Counted from the stretch's first letter, positions 52,974 through 62,229 are shown. The stretch is 64,000 bases of DNA from Glycocaulis abyssi (GCF_041429775.1 NZ_CP163421.1:1506001-1570000); one strand, 5' to 3'. Translations and numbers: made by a program. The notes: generated from the letters alone by a model not told the origin.

Positions 52974-54176
52974 ATGAATTATAAAATGAAAATAGACGGG
53001 ACTATCTATCTTGACCATCAGGCAACCACACCACTCGATTCGGAGGTTTTCGAAGTGATGAAGCCATATTTTGGCGAGTTGTTCGGCAACCCACATTCGG
53101 CGGATCACGCTATAGGCTGGCGTGCGGCAGCTGCCGTGGAAATGGCAGCCGGGCAGATTGCCGCAATGATCGGGGCGGACGCCGACGAGGTGTTCTTCAC
53201 ATCTGGCGCTACTGAGGCCAACAACGCTGCACTGCTTGGCGTTGCAAAGCGCGCAGCTGGGGGCAATCGTAACCGCATTCTACTCGGTGCCACCGAGCAC
53301 AAATGCGTCCTAGAAGTTGGCCGCGTCGTGGAAAGGGACTTGGGTTATCGAGTGAGCCATATTCCCGTGGATGCTGCGGGGCGGATTGATATGGACAGGC
53401 TTGACTCTGAACTCGGAGTTGACGTGCTGCTGGTCTCAATCATGGCAGTAAATAATGAAATTGGTACAATCCAGGATATAGAGACAATAAAAGGGAAGAT
53501 ATCACACTATGGCTGCATCCTTCATTGTGATGCGGCGCAGGCACCTTGCGCTATCGACATGTTGGAGCTCGGTCGGCATGTCGACATGATGAGTCTTTCT
53601 GGGCACAAGATGTATGGACCGATGGGAATCGGAGCGCTCTTTATCCGACGCGACCTACAGCAAGACGTTGAGCCATTGGTTTATGGCGGTGGCCAGCAAA
53701 ATGGACTGCGGTCCGGCACGCTGCCCACAGCTCTTTGTGTGGGACTTGGCCATGCATCATTTCAGATGACGTTGGAAAAGGCGCGCGCCAATCGCGAATC
53801 CCTCGCACGGCGCAGAGACCGCCTGCTCAATCACCTGCTCAAAATGCCGTATCACGTTGCATCGAATGGTTCCTCAGATTCGGCACATCGTCATCCGGGT
53901 AACATCAATGTCAGAATTCAAGGCGTTGTCGCCGAGGATTTGTTAGCGCGCGTGCAGCCCATGCTCGCCGCTTCTACTGGATCAGCATGCACAAGCGGCA
54001 TACCCGAGCCTTCTCATGTCCTCAGAGCAATCGGATTAAGCGAACAAAGCGCTGCTGCTTCGGTTCGGCTTAGCCTTGGCAAAAACACTAGTGACAGTGA
54101 CGTGGACGAGGCTGCCCAGATTATTCGTAAGGCCTTGGACGATATTTACAATAACGGCCTGCTTCAAAGCGCTTGA
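52974..54176 (+). CDS. sspA: Cysteine desulfurase (SspA/DndA/IscS family)
   Basis: The 400-aa PLP enzyme has YLDHQATTPLDSEV, FTSGATEANNAALLG, LLGATEHKCVLEV, HCDAAQAPCAIDM, the PLP-lysine motif SLSGHKMYGPMGIG (Lys near 212) and the catalytic-Cys loop STGSACTSGIPEPSHVL (Cys near 337). It takes sulfur from cysteine and passes it to SspD for phosphorothioation. It is divergent from sspB with shared dyads between. The RSGTLPTAL block is also conserved. Its location makes a dedicated modification enzyme more likely than housekeeping IscS. Confidence 0.92.
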   Translation: MNYKMKIDGTIYLDHQATTPLDSEVFEVMKPYFGELFGNPHSADHAIGWRAAAAVEMAAGQIAAMIGADADEVFFTSGATEANNAALLGVAKRAAGGNRNRILLGATEHKCVLEVGRVVERDLGYRVSHIPVDAAGRIDMDRLDSELGVDVLLVSIMAVNNEIGTIQDIETIKGKISHYGCILHCDAAQAPCAIDMLELGRHVDMMSLSGHKMYGPMGIGALFIRRDLQQDVEPLVYGGGQQNGLRSGTLPTALCVGLGHASFQMTLEKARANRESLARRRDRLLNHLLKMPYHVASNGSSDSAHRHPGNINVRIQGVVAEDLLARVQPMLAASTGSACTSGIPEPSHVLRAIGLSEQSAAASVRLSLGKNTSDSDVDEAAQIIRKALDDIYNNGLLQSA

Positions 54177-54250
54177 AGCCTCTTGCCCTATAACTACATC
54201 CGCATCTTAGCATTACCATTTCATTATGAGCTAAAGCGATAGGTGAAGGT

Positions 54251-54697
54251 TTATTCTCTCTGCGCCAAGCTCTCGGCCATATAGGCGGGTTGTCCGCTTT
54301 GGAGTCTGACTTCCAACCATGTGCGACCTTCATTGTTGAAGCGGCGATAGGCGGTGACCCGCTGGCCACGCGCGACATTGCCGATAACGGTGGCACGCCC
54401 GCGTGCGGTTGAAGGCTCTGAGCGGATCACGCCATTGGTCGTCACCACATAGACCCCGATTCCTTCCACGTCCGGAGAGCTTGCCTGCTCGGCCTCGGGC
54501 TGACCAGAGGTACGATCCTCGCCGCTGCGCCGCATCGCGGCAAGCCGCGCGCAAAACTCATCATCGGGATGGGCGGCGCAGAACCGTGTCAGGAAGGAAC
54601 CGCTGGGCGGCTGAGTGTCGCTCACCGCCGCTATAACCATGCCGCTCGGCGTCAGGACAAGCGAGACAGATATGATGAGCGCGCGCCTCTCAATCAT
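54251..54697 (-). CDS. Secreted SH3-domain protein
   Basis: From ATG 54697 (IERRALIISVSLVLTPSGMVIAA) the first ~25 residues form a signal peptide. The C-terminal ~70 residues (GVYVVTTNGVIRSEPSTARG, VARGQRVTAYRRF, GRTWLEVRLQ, PAYMAESLA) match a bacterial SH3 (SH3b) domain, which binds cell-wall or proteins. ATG at 54703 is two codons earlier and equally possible. It overlaps the end of the coupling-protein gene by 8 bp. It may be an envelope accessory of transfer. Confidence 0.75.
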   Translation of the reverse strand: MIERRALIISVSLVLTPSGMVIAAVSDTQPPSGSFLTRFCAAHPDDEFCARLAAMRRSGEDRTSGQPEAEQASSPDVEGIGVYVVTTNGVIRSEPSTARGRATVIGNVARGQRVTAYRRFNNEGRTWLEVRLQSGQPAYMAESLAQRE

Positions 54698-57428
54698 AAT
54701 CATGCTCCAGCCGGATGATATCCTGACGCATCGCGCCTGCGCGTTGCACAAGGGCATAGGCATGCCAGCGCCCCATGCCGATCATATCGGCCGGCGTGAG
54801 GGCGTCTTGGGACTGGTTGCCCTCGGCGCGGTATTTGCGCTCTAAATCTTCCGCACGCCAATGAGCGGCCTGACGGGCTGAGGTCTGGGCGATGGCCAGC
54901 GATTGGGCATCGCCACCGCCGAACAAACCGCCCCCTTGCGGGATAAAGCGCAGATCGGGCGCATAGACAGGGCGCACGCTGGGCTGGCTCATCTGGCGGC
55001 TGGCCGGATTGACCAGCATCAGAGCGGCTTTGAGCATCAGCATGAAGCCGTTCTTGATCGGAAACTCCTCATCAGGATCAGGGGTGGCGAGTGGATCCCA
55101 CTGATCCACGAGCACGCGATGCTCGATGCTCTCGCTCTGGCCTTCTTCAAAGACGCGATTGCGCTCGAACTTGCCCGCGCACCAGCAGGCATAGTCGATG
55201 GTGGCGCGGTCTTCAGAGCGCAGGAATATCTTGGAGCGCGCCTGTTGGAGAAAGTTCTTGGCGGCGGCCTCGCCCATGGCTTGCTCCAGGGCGGCGACGG
55301 TCTGAGTGGCGAATATGCCGATCAGCCCCGTCGAGCGAGCGACATTCCAGAAGGTCGCGTCACTTAGACCTGAGGTCGGATCAACCGTGACGATCTCCTG
55401 TACCTCGTCCATCATGACGACACAGGGGCTGTCCTGAGGCCGCTTGCCTTCGGCCTTGAAGGCGGCTTCGCGAAGGCGCGCCTCGCGATAAAGGCACGTC
55501 TTGAGCAGGATGTTGACCAGGCGGGCGGGCAGCCCGTCCTCGACATTGGACAGGGCGCTCAGGACAATCTTGCCCTCAAGCGCACTCGTGAGGGGTATTG
55601 TGTCTTCAGACAGGCCGGAGACAAAGCGCTTGCGCAGAACCGGCGCACCAGAAAACCCGTCCATGAGCTGGCTGACACTGGCGAGAATGCCGCTTTGCGT
55701 GCGTTCGGCCATGTCCTTCCATGCGCCGGAGAGATAATCGCGGCTGGCGCGCACCTCATCGGAGGTGAGGATCGCGTAATCGGCCGGAGACAGGCCGGTC
55801 TTGCCCTCGCGTGCAAGCTCCAGCTCCTCTTGCAAGGCCGCCTTGATCGTCTCAAGCGCGTTACTGAGCGTCTCGGGGGCGAGAAGCGCCTGATACGCCC
55901 ACCAGAGCGAATAGGGATTGAGGGGATCGTCCCCGTCCGCACCTGTTGCAAGCCGTTTGCCGGCTTCGGTGCGGGCATAGGCCTGTCCGATGGTCAGGGC
56001 ATGGCGCATGACGGTGGCGGCCATGTCCGGCCAGAAACTATCGCTGGACGCGCCGCCAAGCTGGGTCATGACAGAGCGCAGCACGCCTGCGGTCTGGGTC
56101 GGTGTCAGACCAGACACAACGTCCACGCCAAGCTGATCCTCACCCGTGCCGATGATGACCACATCCTTGGTGCGTTTCATGGATTTGGCGATTGCCAGCG
56201 CGTCATTCCACAGCACGCCTTTGGCATCGCAGACATAGAGCCCGAAACTCTTGCGCGCGATGAACTGGCGCAAAAGCGGTTTGAGGATCGCGGTCGTTTT
56301 ACCCTCACCCGTACCGCCCATGACCAGCGTGTGCTGAAAGACGGAATCTCCATCAAGGCAGAGTGTCTGATCGCGCATCGGCGCGTTGAAATCTCCCCGC
56401 AAGCGCATAGCGCCCGTGGTCTTGCCGATCTGAAACAAGGGCGTGGCTTTGAGATAGCCCGCACTCATCTCGACCTGCTTGCAATAGGTGATGTGGGCGA
56501 TGGCGCGCGCTTCGGCGCGATACGGCCAGCGCACAAGGCCGTCTTTGGTGATAAGCTGATAGGGCTTGGCCTTCTCGCGTCTAACGGTCTCGATGACGGC
56601 GAAGGCGACCAGCAGACCGGCACCGGCTGCGAATAGCAGCCAGGCCAGCGAGAACAGGATCAGGCGAATGGCCAGCTCAACCACAGTGGCCAGTGTCATG
56701 CCGGTGGCCTGCCACAGATAGGTGAGCCGCGAGGCGGTGATCTGCGAGCCGTCCGGCCAGCTCTCCAATATGCGCGGCTCTGCGGTGAAGGCTGACCAGT
56801 AGGGCGCGACCAGAGCGCCAAGCCCGCCCAGCACAAATGCCAGAATGGGCAGGATGCTGAGCAGAAAGGCGGCGGTCAGCCCTGCCATGGCCGCATGGGT
56901 GAGCAAGGGCGCAGTAAGATGGCGATCCGCCAGCCATGTGACGGGCAAGCCGCCGATCAGCCTGCCATCTTCCCAGACGGGGCGGCGAATATCCTCGGGT
57001 ACGTCTTCATAGAGGAACGGATAATCTGCCTCTGGCCAAATGGAGCGCGCCAGCTCGGCGCTGCGGCGGGCGAACATCGCCTCCAGCCGGTTTTCCTCGG
57101 CGCGCTTGTCCTTGTCCTCATCCTTGCCGCGATCAGCGTCCTTGATCTCGGGCTCGGCTTTCTCGCCCGCATAATGCACGGCATAGACGAACCATCTAGC
57201 GAGGAATCGCAGGATCGGGGATTTGGAGACGAGCCACAGGGCGGGTCTCCAAAACACCAGGGCGACAAGGGAGAGAAGCGCCAGCACGATGGCGGGAATA
57301 ACGCCGATCAGGCTGAGCGCGATCTGGCGCAAGAACTTGATGCGCAGCACCACGAACAGGCCTGCGGCCAGCGCGAGAACGCTCAACACAATCGGGATTA
57401 GCGCGGCGGCACCGGCGCCGCCTGTCAT
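54690..57428 (-). CDS. traG: Type IV coupling protein-like ATPase (TraG/VirD4 family)
   Basis: From ATG 57428 (GGAAGGTGAG upstream) the protein is 912 aa; ATG at 57443 is possible. It has two N-terminal hydrophobic regions (residues ~10-60 and ~150-270), Walker A VMGGTGEGKTTAIL near 370 and Walker B CVVMMDEVQEIV near 670, with TGLIGIFATQTVAAL as the TraM-recognition-like part. Such ATPases deliver relaxase-DNA to a T4SS. No VirB genes are visible in the island, so it would need a channel from another element. Confidence 0.87.
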   Translation of the reverse strand: MTGGAGAAALIPIVLSVLALAAGLFVVLRIKFLRQIALSLIGVIPAIVLALLSLVALVFWRPALWLVSKSPILRFLARWFVYAVHYAGEKAEPEIKDADRGKDEDKDKRAEENRLEAMFARRSAELARSIWPEADYPFLYEDVPEDIRRPVWEDGRLIGGLPVTWLADRHLTAPLLTHAAMAGLTAAFLLSILPILAFVLGGLGALVAPYWSAFTAEPRILESWPDGSQITASRLTYLWQATGMTLATVVELAIRLILFSLAWLLFAAGAGLLVAFAVIETVRREKAKPYQLITKDGLVRWPYRAEARAIAHITYCKQVEMSAGYLKATPLFQIGKTTGAMRLRGDFNAPMRDQTLCLDGDSVFQHTLVMGGTGEGKTTAILKPLLRQFIARKSFGLYVCDAKGVLWNDALAIAKSMKRTKDVVIIGTGEDQLGVDVVSGLTPTQTAGVLRSVMTQLGGASSDSFWPDMAATVMRHALTIGQAYARTEAGKRLATGADGDDPLNPYSLWWAYQALLAPETLSNALETIKAALQEELELAREGKTGLSPADYAILTSDEVRASRDYLSGAWKDMAERTQSGILASVSQLMDGFSGAPVLRKRFVSGLSEDTIPLTSALEGKIVLSALSNVEDGLPARLVNILLKTCLYREARLREAAFKAEGKRPQDSPCVVMMDEVQEIVTVDPTSGLSDATFWNVARSTGLIGIFATQTVAALEQAMGEAAAKNFLQQARSKIFLRSEDRATIDYACWCAGKFERNRVFEEGQSESIEHRVLVDQWDPLATPDPDEEFPIKNGFMLMLKAALMLVNPASRQMSQPSVRPVYAPDLRFIPQGGGLFGGGDAQSLAIAQTSARQAAHWRAEDLERKYRAEGNQSQDALTPADMIGMGRWHAYALVQRAGAMRQDIIRLEHDYD

Positions 57429-57432
57429 CAGC

Positions 57433-58122
57433 TCACCTTCCATTGCGATGCTCCGCCAAAGCGCGGCGCGGCAAGAGCCGCTCCATGGTCACAGGCACGC
57501 TGGCCGGATCAATCGCTACCAAAGGCGAAGGCGGCACATAGGAGCTATCAAAGCGCAGCGTGTAGCCATGCCACTGGCCGTCCACTCGCCGAAACACGCC
57601 AATCCAGCGCACGGGCGGACGAGCGATGCGCTGGGCGCGCATCTCGCGCTCATCGGAGACGATTGCGCCGATCAGATAGAGATTGCCGCGCCTATAGGCG
57701 CGAAGGCTGGTGACATCCCATGGCTCACGCCAGAATCCCTCACGGTTCACGTCCGTGAAGTCGATATGTTCGGGGAGCCTGCCGGTTTCGTTCAGGCTCT
57801 CAGTGATAAGCGGCAATATGCGGTTGATCTCATAGGCCGGAGCCAGTCGGGTTCCCGTCTCGGCGTCCAGCTCCACCGGCGGCAAAGCGCGGAAAAAGCG
57901 CGTCACCGCCTGCGCCGTTGCCTGTTCAGGCATTGATCGGCGCTGGTCGTAAGTGAGGCTTCGTTCAGTGCTGACTTCGCGTGAAGTGGGTGGGGCAATG
58001 GCAAGCAGCCCCACCAGACCCAGGGCGGACGCAAGGGTTGCGACCGCTAACCACCATGGCATGACCGTGCGAAGCTTCGCCGCGCGGACATGACCATCAG
58101 AGACGAGCACCCGCCAAAGCAT
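57433..58122 (-). CDS. Transfer-associated membrane-anchored protein, 229 aa
   Basis: The protein has one N-terminal membrane helix (PWWLAVATLASALGLVGLLAI) and a periplasmic domain (TRFFRALPPVELDAE, YRRGNLYLIGAIVSDE). No family is recognised; the topology resembles VirB8/TraE-like proteins but without a clear motif. It ends 4 bp before the preferred coupling-protein start and is probably in one operon with it. Confidence 0.65.
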   Translation of the reverse strand: MLWRVLVSDGHVRAAKLRTVMPWWLAVATLASALGLVGLLAIAPPTSREVSTERSLTYDQRRSMPEQATAQAVTRFFRALPPVELDAETGTRLAPAYEINRILPLITESLNETGRLPEHIDFTDVNREGFWREPWDVTSLRAYRRGNLYLIGAIVSDEREMRAQRIARPPVRWIGVFRRVDGQWHGYTLRFDSSYVPPSPLVAIDPASVPVTMERLLPRRALAEHRNGR

Positions 58123-58227
58123 GCCCCCTCACTATCCGTTCAATCAGCAAAGGAGAGTTTGCCCTTCACACCACACAGTGGCAACAACGGATCACTAAGC
58201 TTGGCTTGACCCCAAAAAGCTTGATGC

Positions 58228-58467
58228 CTAGCGTAAATCAGCGGATGGCACTTTTGGTTTCGGTGTCTTGAGTTCGGACTTCGATATACGATTGGCGAGG
58301 GCGAACATCGCTAAAGAGCCGACAAACAGTACGGGAAAAATCCAGAAAATGTTGAGGAACATGGCTGGCCCCATAACGTATGCATGCGAAAAAGCCATCC
58401 CAAAGCTAAAAATTCCAGACATTGACAAACAACCAACAACATCAGATTTTGAAAAACGTTTAAACAA
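58228..58467 (-). CDS. Small membrane protein, 79 aa
   Basis: Two hydrophobic helices (GIFSFGMAFSHAYVMGPAMF and LNIFWIFPVLFVGSLAMFAL) and a basic C-terminus (KSELKTPKPKVPSADLR). No family recognised. It starts an AT-rich stretch that differs in base use from the transfer genes and is divergent from the next two. Confidence 0.5.
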   Translation of the reverse strand: MFKRFSKSDVVGCLSMSGIFSFGMAFSHAYVMGPAMFLNIFWIFPVLFVGSLAMFALANRISKSELKTPKPKVPSADLR

Positions 58468-58501
58468 TGAAATCTCCTAAAAAATGCAAAGTGTAAATTA
58501 A

Positions 58502-58906
58502 ATGATCTCCACCAAGGCAAAATATATTTTTGTTTATCCGAGCTTATTAATATTTAGCATAATATTGAAAATAGCTTATTTGTCAATAACTATTATCGAC
58601 ACTACATCAACCACGGCGGATCAGATTAGCGTGAATGTTGTTTTTAGCACCTGGCTCGATGCCACAATACTGAATTCAACAATAGCCATAGAGCGAATAA
58701 CGTCAGGAAAATGCGGTCAATTCTCAATATTGATATTTTCGGTAGGCTTATTGGCGATCCCGTTTCTAACTTTTGTATCAATACCAGTTGCGATTAATTT
58801 ATTTAAGCTGGAGCTGTGGCTATCATTGGCAATAGCCACTTCTATATCATTATGTGGGTACGTGCTGTTTGCGGGAGCGGCAATAAATACAGAGGGTCGA
58901 GGATGA
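58502..58906 (+). CDS. Membrane protein, 134 aa
   Basis: Four hydrophobic segments: IFVYPSLLIFSIILKIAYLS, VNVVFSTWLDATIL, FSILIFSVGLLAIPFLTFV and LWLSLAIATSISLCGYVLFA. No catalytic motif. It overlaps the next gene by 4 bp (ATGA). AT-rich and likely of different origin from the rest of the island. Confidence 0.6.
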   Translation: MISTKAKYIFVYPSLLIFSIILKIAYLSITIIDTTSTTADQISVNVVFSTWLDATILNSTIAIERITSGKCGQFSILIFSVGLLAIPFLTFVSIPVAINLFKLELWLSLAIATSISLCGYVLFAGAAINTEGRG

Positions 58907-59094
58907 GCGATCAAAACAATAGCGCCCTAAAATACGTAATGATAACCGCCTTTGTTGCCATTATTGTTATCATTTTATTTTGGGCAATATTCAATATATT
59001 GTCATTTCTTGTGGAGCATGGATTAACAATTTTAATTGCATCAACTTTCATCATTGTTGTAGTTATTGCGCTTAATGCCGCTCGAACAAAGTAG
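58903..59094 (+). CDS. Small two-helix membrane protein, 63 aa
   Basis: ATG at 58903 overlaps the stop of the upstream gene (ATGA); the frame is open further upstream but inside that gene. Two hydrophobic helices (VMITAFVAIIVIILFWAIF and LTILIASTFIIVVVIALNA) with short charged ends. No family recognised. Together with 58502-58906 it forms a membrane pair beside the integrase. Confidence 0.6.
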   Translation: MSDQNNSALKYVMITAFVAIIVIILFWAIFNILSFLVEHGLTILIASTFIIVVVIALNAARTK

Positions 59095-59148
59095 TGCGTC
59101 ATACGCATTCGTCAGATTCAGTTTTCTGATTTTAACGCTGTGATCTAG

Positions 59149-60354
59149 CTATTCAGCCGGTTCCCGTTCGGCGTCCTCGTCCAGAATTTCCGCCGCGATA
59201 GAGCGGTTCCTCTTCTTGGGATCGCGCCGGACGTTTACCGCCGCCGTATCAATCGTGTCCTTGATATGGGCGGCGTAGAATCTCTCGATCATCTCCACGC
59301 TGGTGCGGCAATTTTTGGCCACCTGATAGATGTCAGCGCCCTCCATCAGGCGCAGACAGATATAGGTGTGCCGCAGGCTGTAGGCCGTGCGGCGCTTGCC
59401 GTCCCGCGTCGTCTTTAAGCCGGTATTGCGCAGGATCGTGTTGAACATCCGGATGTGGTTGACCGGAAACACCTTGTCTTGTGGCTCGGGCTTGTGCCGT
59501 TGCACCAATCGCCGATAGGGCATGACCGCGCCAGGCATGGATTTGCAATAGCCCATGCCGCGCTTGCCGCGCACCTCGATCTCAAGAATGACCTCATCGG
59601 TAGCCGCGTCTTCCACGATGTCGATATCGCGATGCTCAAGATTGGAGGCCTCATCCGGTCGAAGGCCGGTATTGGCCATGAAGAGCACAAAATCGTGCAG
59701 ATCCTCGGCGTGCTTCTTATCCTGAGGACGCGAGGGGTTCTGCGCGTTCTCACGCGTGGCCTGATAGAGCTGTTTGTACTCCTTCGGACTGAACCAAGGC
59801 CGATGCGATATCTTGCCTTGCGTCTTATAGGGCATGGACAGATCGGGCAGACGGTCGAGCCAGCCATGCCGGATAGCCGTCTTCAGCACCTGCCGGAGCG
59901 TGACGATCTCGTTGTGGAGGGTGTTGCGCGCTGGCGGCTTGCCGCCTCGCGCTGTCTCAATGCGATGAAGCCTGTACTCCTGCACCTTTCCGGACGTCAC
60001 CTCGGACAATCCGAGATCACCCAGAAACGGCAGTAGGTGAAGCCTCAGCCGGTCTTTGTGCCCGCGCACCCAAGCGGGGCTGCGCTGGCCTTGAGTGATG
60101 GTTTCATATTCGATCTGAAACTGGAGCGCTGCCTGGCGGAAGGTCTTCTCGGCATTCTTGAGCGTGCCGTCTTTCATCTTGCCGCGAAGGGTCAGATACC
60201 ATTCCTCGGCGAAGAGCTTGGCCTCAAAGAGGCTTTCTTGTCCGGTGCTGGCGCGCCTGTTCTTGCCGTCCAAATAGGCCGAGCACTGCCAGAAGCGTGA
60301 GCTCGGTCGCTTATAGAGATTTACCTTTCCGTCTAAGATCGTGTCCTTGTCCAT
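59149..60354 (-). CDS. int: Tyrosine recombinase integrase
   Basis: The 401-aa protein has an N-terminal DNA-arm domain (NLYKRPSSRFWQCSAYLDGK), a core-binding SAM-like domain and the catalytic domain with Arg in TGLRPDEASNLEHRDI (near 230), the box II segment AYSLRHTYICLRLM (near 323) and nucleophile Tyr in MIERFYAAHI (near 357). It reads away from tRNA-fMet, whose 3' end is 285 bp upstream, the normal tRNA-int order. It would integrate and excise the island at the 41-bp repeats. Confidence 0.95.
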   Translation of the reverse strand: MDKDTILDGKVNLYKRPSSRFWQCSAYLDGKNRRASTGQESLFEAKLFAEEWYLTLRGKMKDGTLKNAEKTFRQAALQFQIEYETITQGQRSPAWVRGHKDRLRLHLLPFLGDLGLSEVTSGKVQEYRLHRIETARGGKPPARNTLHNEIVTLRQVLKTAIRHGWLDRLPDLSMPYKTQGKISHRPWFSPKEYKQLYQATRENAQNPSRPQDKKHAEDLHDFVLFMANTGLRPDEASNLEHRDIDIVEDAATDEVILEIEVRGKRGMGYCKSMPGAVMPYRRLVQRHKPEPQDKVFPVNHIRMFNTILRNTGLKTTRDGKRRTAYSLRHTYICLRLMEGADIYQVAKNCRTSVEMIERFYAAHIKDTIDTAAVNVRRDPKKRNRSIAAEILDEDAEREPAE

Positions 60355-60376
60355 AAAACCACCTACCGCGATGTAA

Positions 60377-60552
60377 GTTACACAGTGTCACACAGCCTAA
60401 CTAGCTGAAATAACAACATTTTTGACTTACACACTGGGCGCTGTTGTTTCACAGTTTCATTTTTGTGCGCACGGTCTGTGACAGAACCTGATTTTCAGGC
60501 TTCGGATTTGAACGCACTCGGGCTTGGCCGAAGTGTGTAAGACATGTGTAAG
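60377..60552. promoter_or_regulatory. TGTGTAAG-type repeats near the right island end
   Basis: TGTGTAAG lies at 60534-60541 and 60545-60552, 11 bp apart, in the same orientation as the left pair (23602, 23614). An inverted copy CTTACACA is at 60426-60433 and a related GTTACACA at 60377-60384. They occupy the int-attachment interval, where arm-type integrase sites and the int promoter are expected. Confidence 0.55.
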
Positions 60553-60637
60553 GGTATCACGGGGTGATTCTGCGGGAAAAGATAAAAATGGCGGGGGCTA
60601 TTTTCTATTATATTTCAATATCTTAGAAGATATTTTG

Positions 60638-60715
<78 letters not shown>

Positions 60716-60868
60716 TCAATGCCGGTTTGACCCCCGGCGATGGGGAGCGGTGTAACTAACCAACACAGCCGGAGCAGTCAACCGGATGTATCCGGTCTTG
60801 AACAGCACTGGAATTCACAGCGCAGCCAGCTAGTCTGCCGGCTCAGAGACCTTACGCAAACATCCTCC

Positions 60869-62110
60869 ATGCCTTCGCTCTCAAGCAAGGCTATAGAAGC
60901 TGGCAGAATGGACGACACGCGCGCATCACGTCAGCTCCTGCAGGCCGCTCTACGCTCTGGCGATGAGCGGGCACGCCTGCCACTGGCGGGCATGCTGCTT
61001 GATGGCCGTGATGGCCCTATCGACCCTGACGGGGCCATAGAAGTGCTTGAACCGGCAGAGCCCGGCAATGCCATTGCCCGGCGCATGCTGACAACGGCGA
61101 TGGCGCTGCGCCCCGGCGGATTTCCAGATGCCGTCCGCAGACGGCTGGAACATGCGCGTGCAGGCGATCGCGATGCAGCGGTACAGATGGGCGTGCTGCT
61201 ATTGGACAGCCACCCGGCCCAGTCTCTTGAGCTGCTACAGGGCGCAGCCCGGCAGGGGGCGGGTCTCGCAGCAGCAGCCCTGCTTCATCACGCCAAAAAC
61301 CACGAAGGGCTCTGGCCAGAGCTGGAGGACTGGCTAAACGCGCTGATGAGCGCGGGCTATCCACTGGCAGGCCCGTTGAAGACCGCAATGGCGAACATGG
61401 CGCGCACGTCACATGCGCCGGTCTTGCCGGCGGACACAGACGGGCTGGAACACCTCGACCCCGCTTCGCGAGCGGCAAAGGCTTCACCGGCACAGCTCGG
61501 CGAGACGCCCCGCATACAGTCCCACAGCGCCGCGGTCGGTCACGCATTGTGCGACTACCTTCTGGCGGCCGCCTGGCCCACCCTCAGACGGGCGGAGGTT
61601 TTCGATCCCGTCACCGGGCGCTCCAGTCAGGATGCACACAGAAAAGCCTACTCAGCCAGTATTCCGCGCTCCTTCCAGGATCTCGTTGTCGCCCGCATTG
61701 TGGCTGACATGGCCGCTTGCACCGGCACCACCACTGCTTTTGCAGAGAACCTTGCAATTCTGCTGTATTATCCGGGAGATGAGTACAAGCCGCACCTTGA
61801 CTGCTTCACGTCCGACGAAGGCTGGGCAGGTGCCGAACTGACGGCGCAGGGCCAGCGCCGGGCCACCACCTTGGCTGCGCTCAATAGCGGGTATGAGGGT
61901 GGAGAAACGCGGTTTCCGAGGCTCGATCTGAGCTGGCGCGGCGAAAAGGGCGATATGCTGAGCTTTGAGAATGTAACCCGTGACGGGACCCCTGATCCGT
62001 TGAGCCTTCACCAGGGATTGCCGGTGACCGCCGGCTGGAAGGCGCTGGCCAGCCTGTGGGTACGCGAACAGGCCCCCGGCGCGGCCGGGATAGCCGAGCG
62101 CACTAGCTGA
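60869..62110 (+). CDS. Sel1-like repeat and prolyl-4-hydroxylase-type 2OG-Fe(II) oxygenase
   Basis: The C-terminal ~120 residues have LYYPGDEYKPHLDCF (Fe-binding HxD near residue 309), GGETRFPRLDLSWRGEKGDML and LHQGLPVTAGWKAL (second His and the 2OG-binding Lys), the prolyl-4-hydroxylase fold. Residues ~20-200 look like Sel1/TPR-type helical repeats (LLQAALRSGDERARLPLAGML). ATG at 60869 is chosen with low certainty; 60740 and 60908 are in frame too. It lies opposite to, and between, 5S and tRNA-fMet. Substrate unknown. Confidence 0.82.
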   Translation: MPSLSSKAIEAGRMDDTRASRQLLQAALRSGDERARLPLAGMLLDGRDGPIDPDGAIEVLEPAEPGNAIARRMLTTAMALRPGGFPDAVRRRLEHARAGDRDAAVQMGVLLLDSHPAQSLELLQGAARQGAGLAAAALLHHAKNHEGLWPELEDWLNALMSAGYPLAGPLKTAMANMARTSHAPVLPADTDGLEHLDPASRAAKASPAQLGETPRIQSHSAAVGHALCDYLLAAAWPTLRRAEVFDPVTGRSSQDAHRKAYSASIPRSFQDLVVARIVADMAACTGTTTAFAENLAILLYYPGDEYKPHLDCFTSDEGWAGAELTAQGQRRATTLAALNSGYEGGETRFPRLDLSWRGEKGDMLSFENVTRDGTPDPLSLHQGLPVTAGWKALASLWVREQAPGAAGIAERTS

Positions 62111-62153
62111 CACGCAATGCGCTGACAGCTCCGGGCAGGGCAGCGTTCCAGGC

Positions 62154-62184
62154 AAACAAAAAACCCCCGCCGAAGCGGGGGTTT
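62154..62184 (-). terminator. rRNA operon terminator
   Basis: AAACCCCCGC-TTCG-GCGGGGGTTT on the minus strand followed by TTTG: a 10-bp stem with UUCG tetraloop and T run, 46 bp after the 5S gene. Classic strong rho-independent terminator. Confidence 0.9.
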
Positions 62185-62229
62185 CAATTTGAATTGATCA
62201 GAAAAAGGACAACTGGCGTCAAACGGGCG

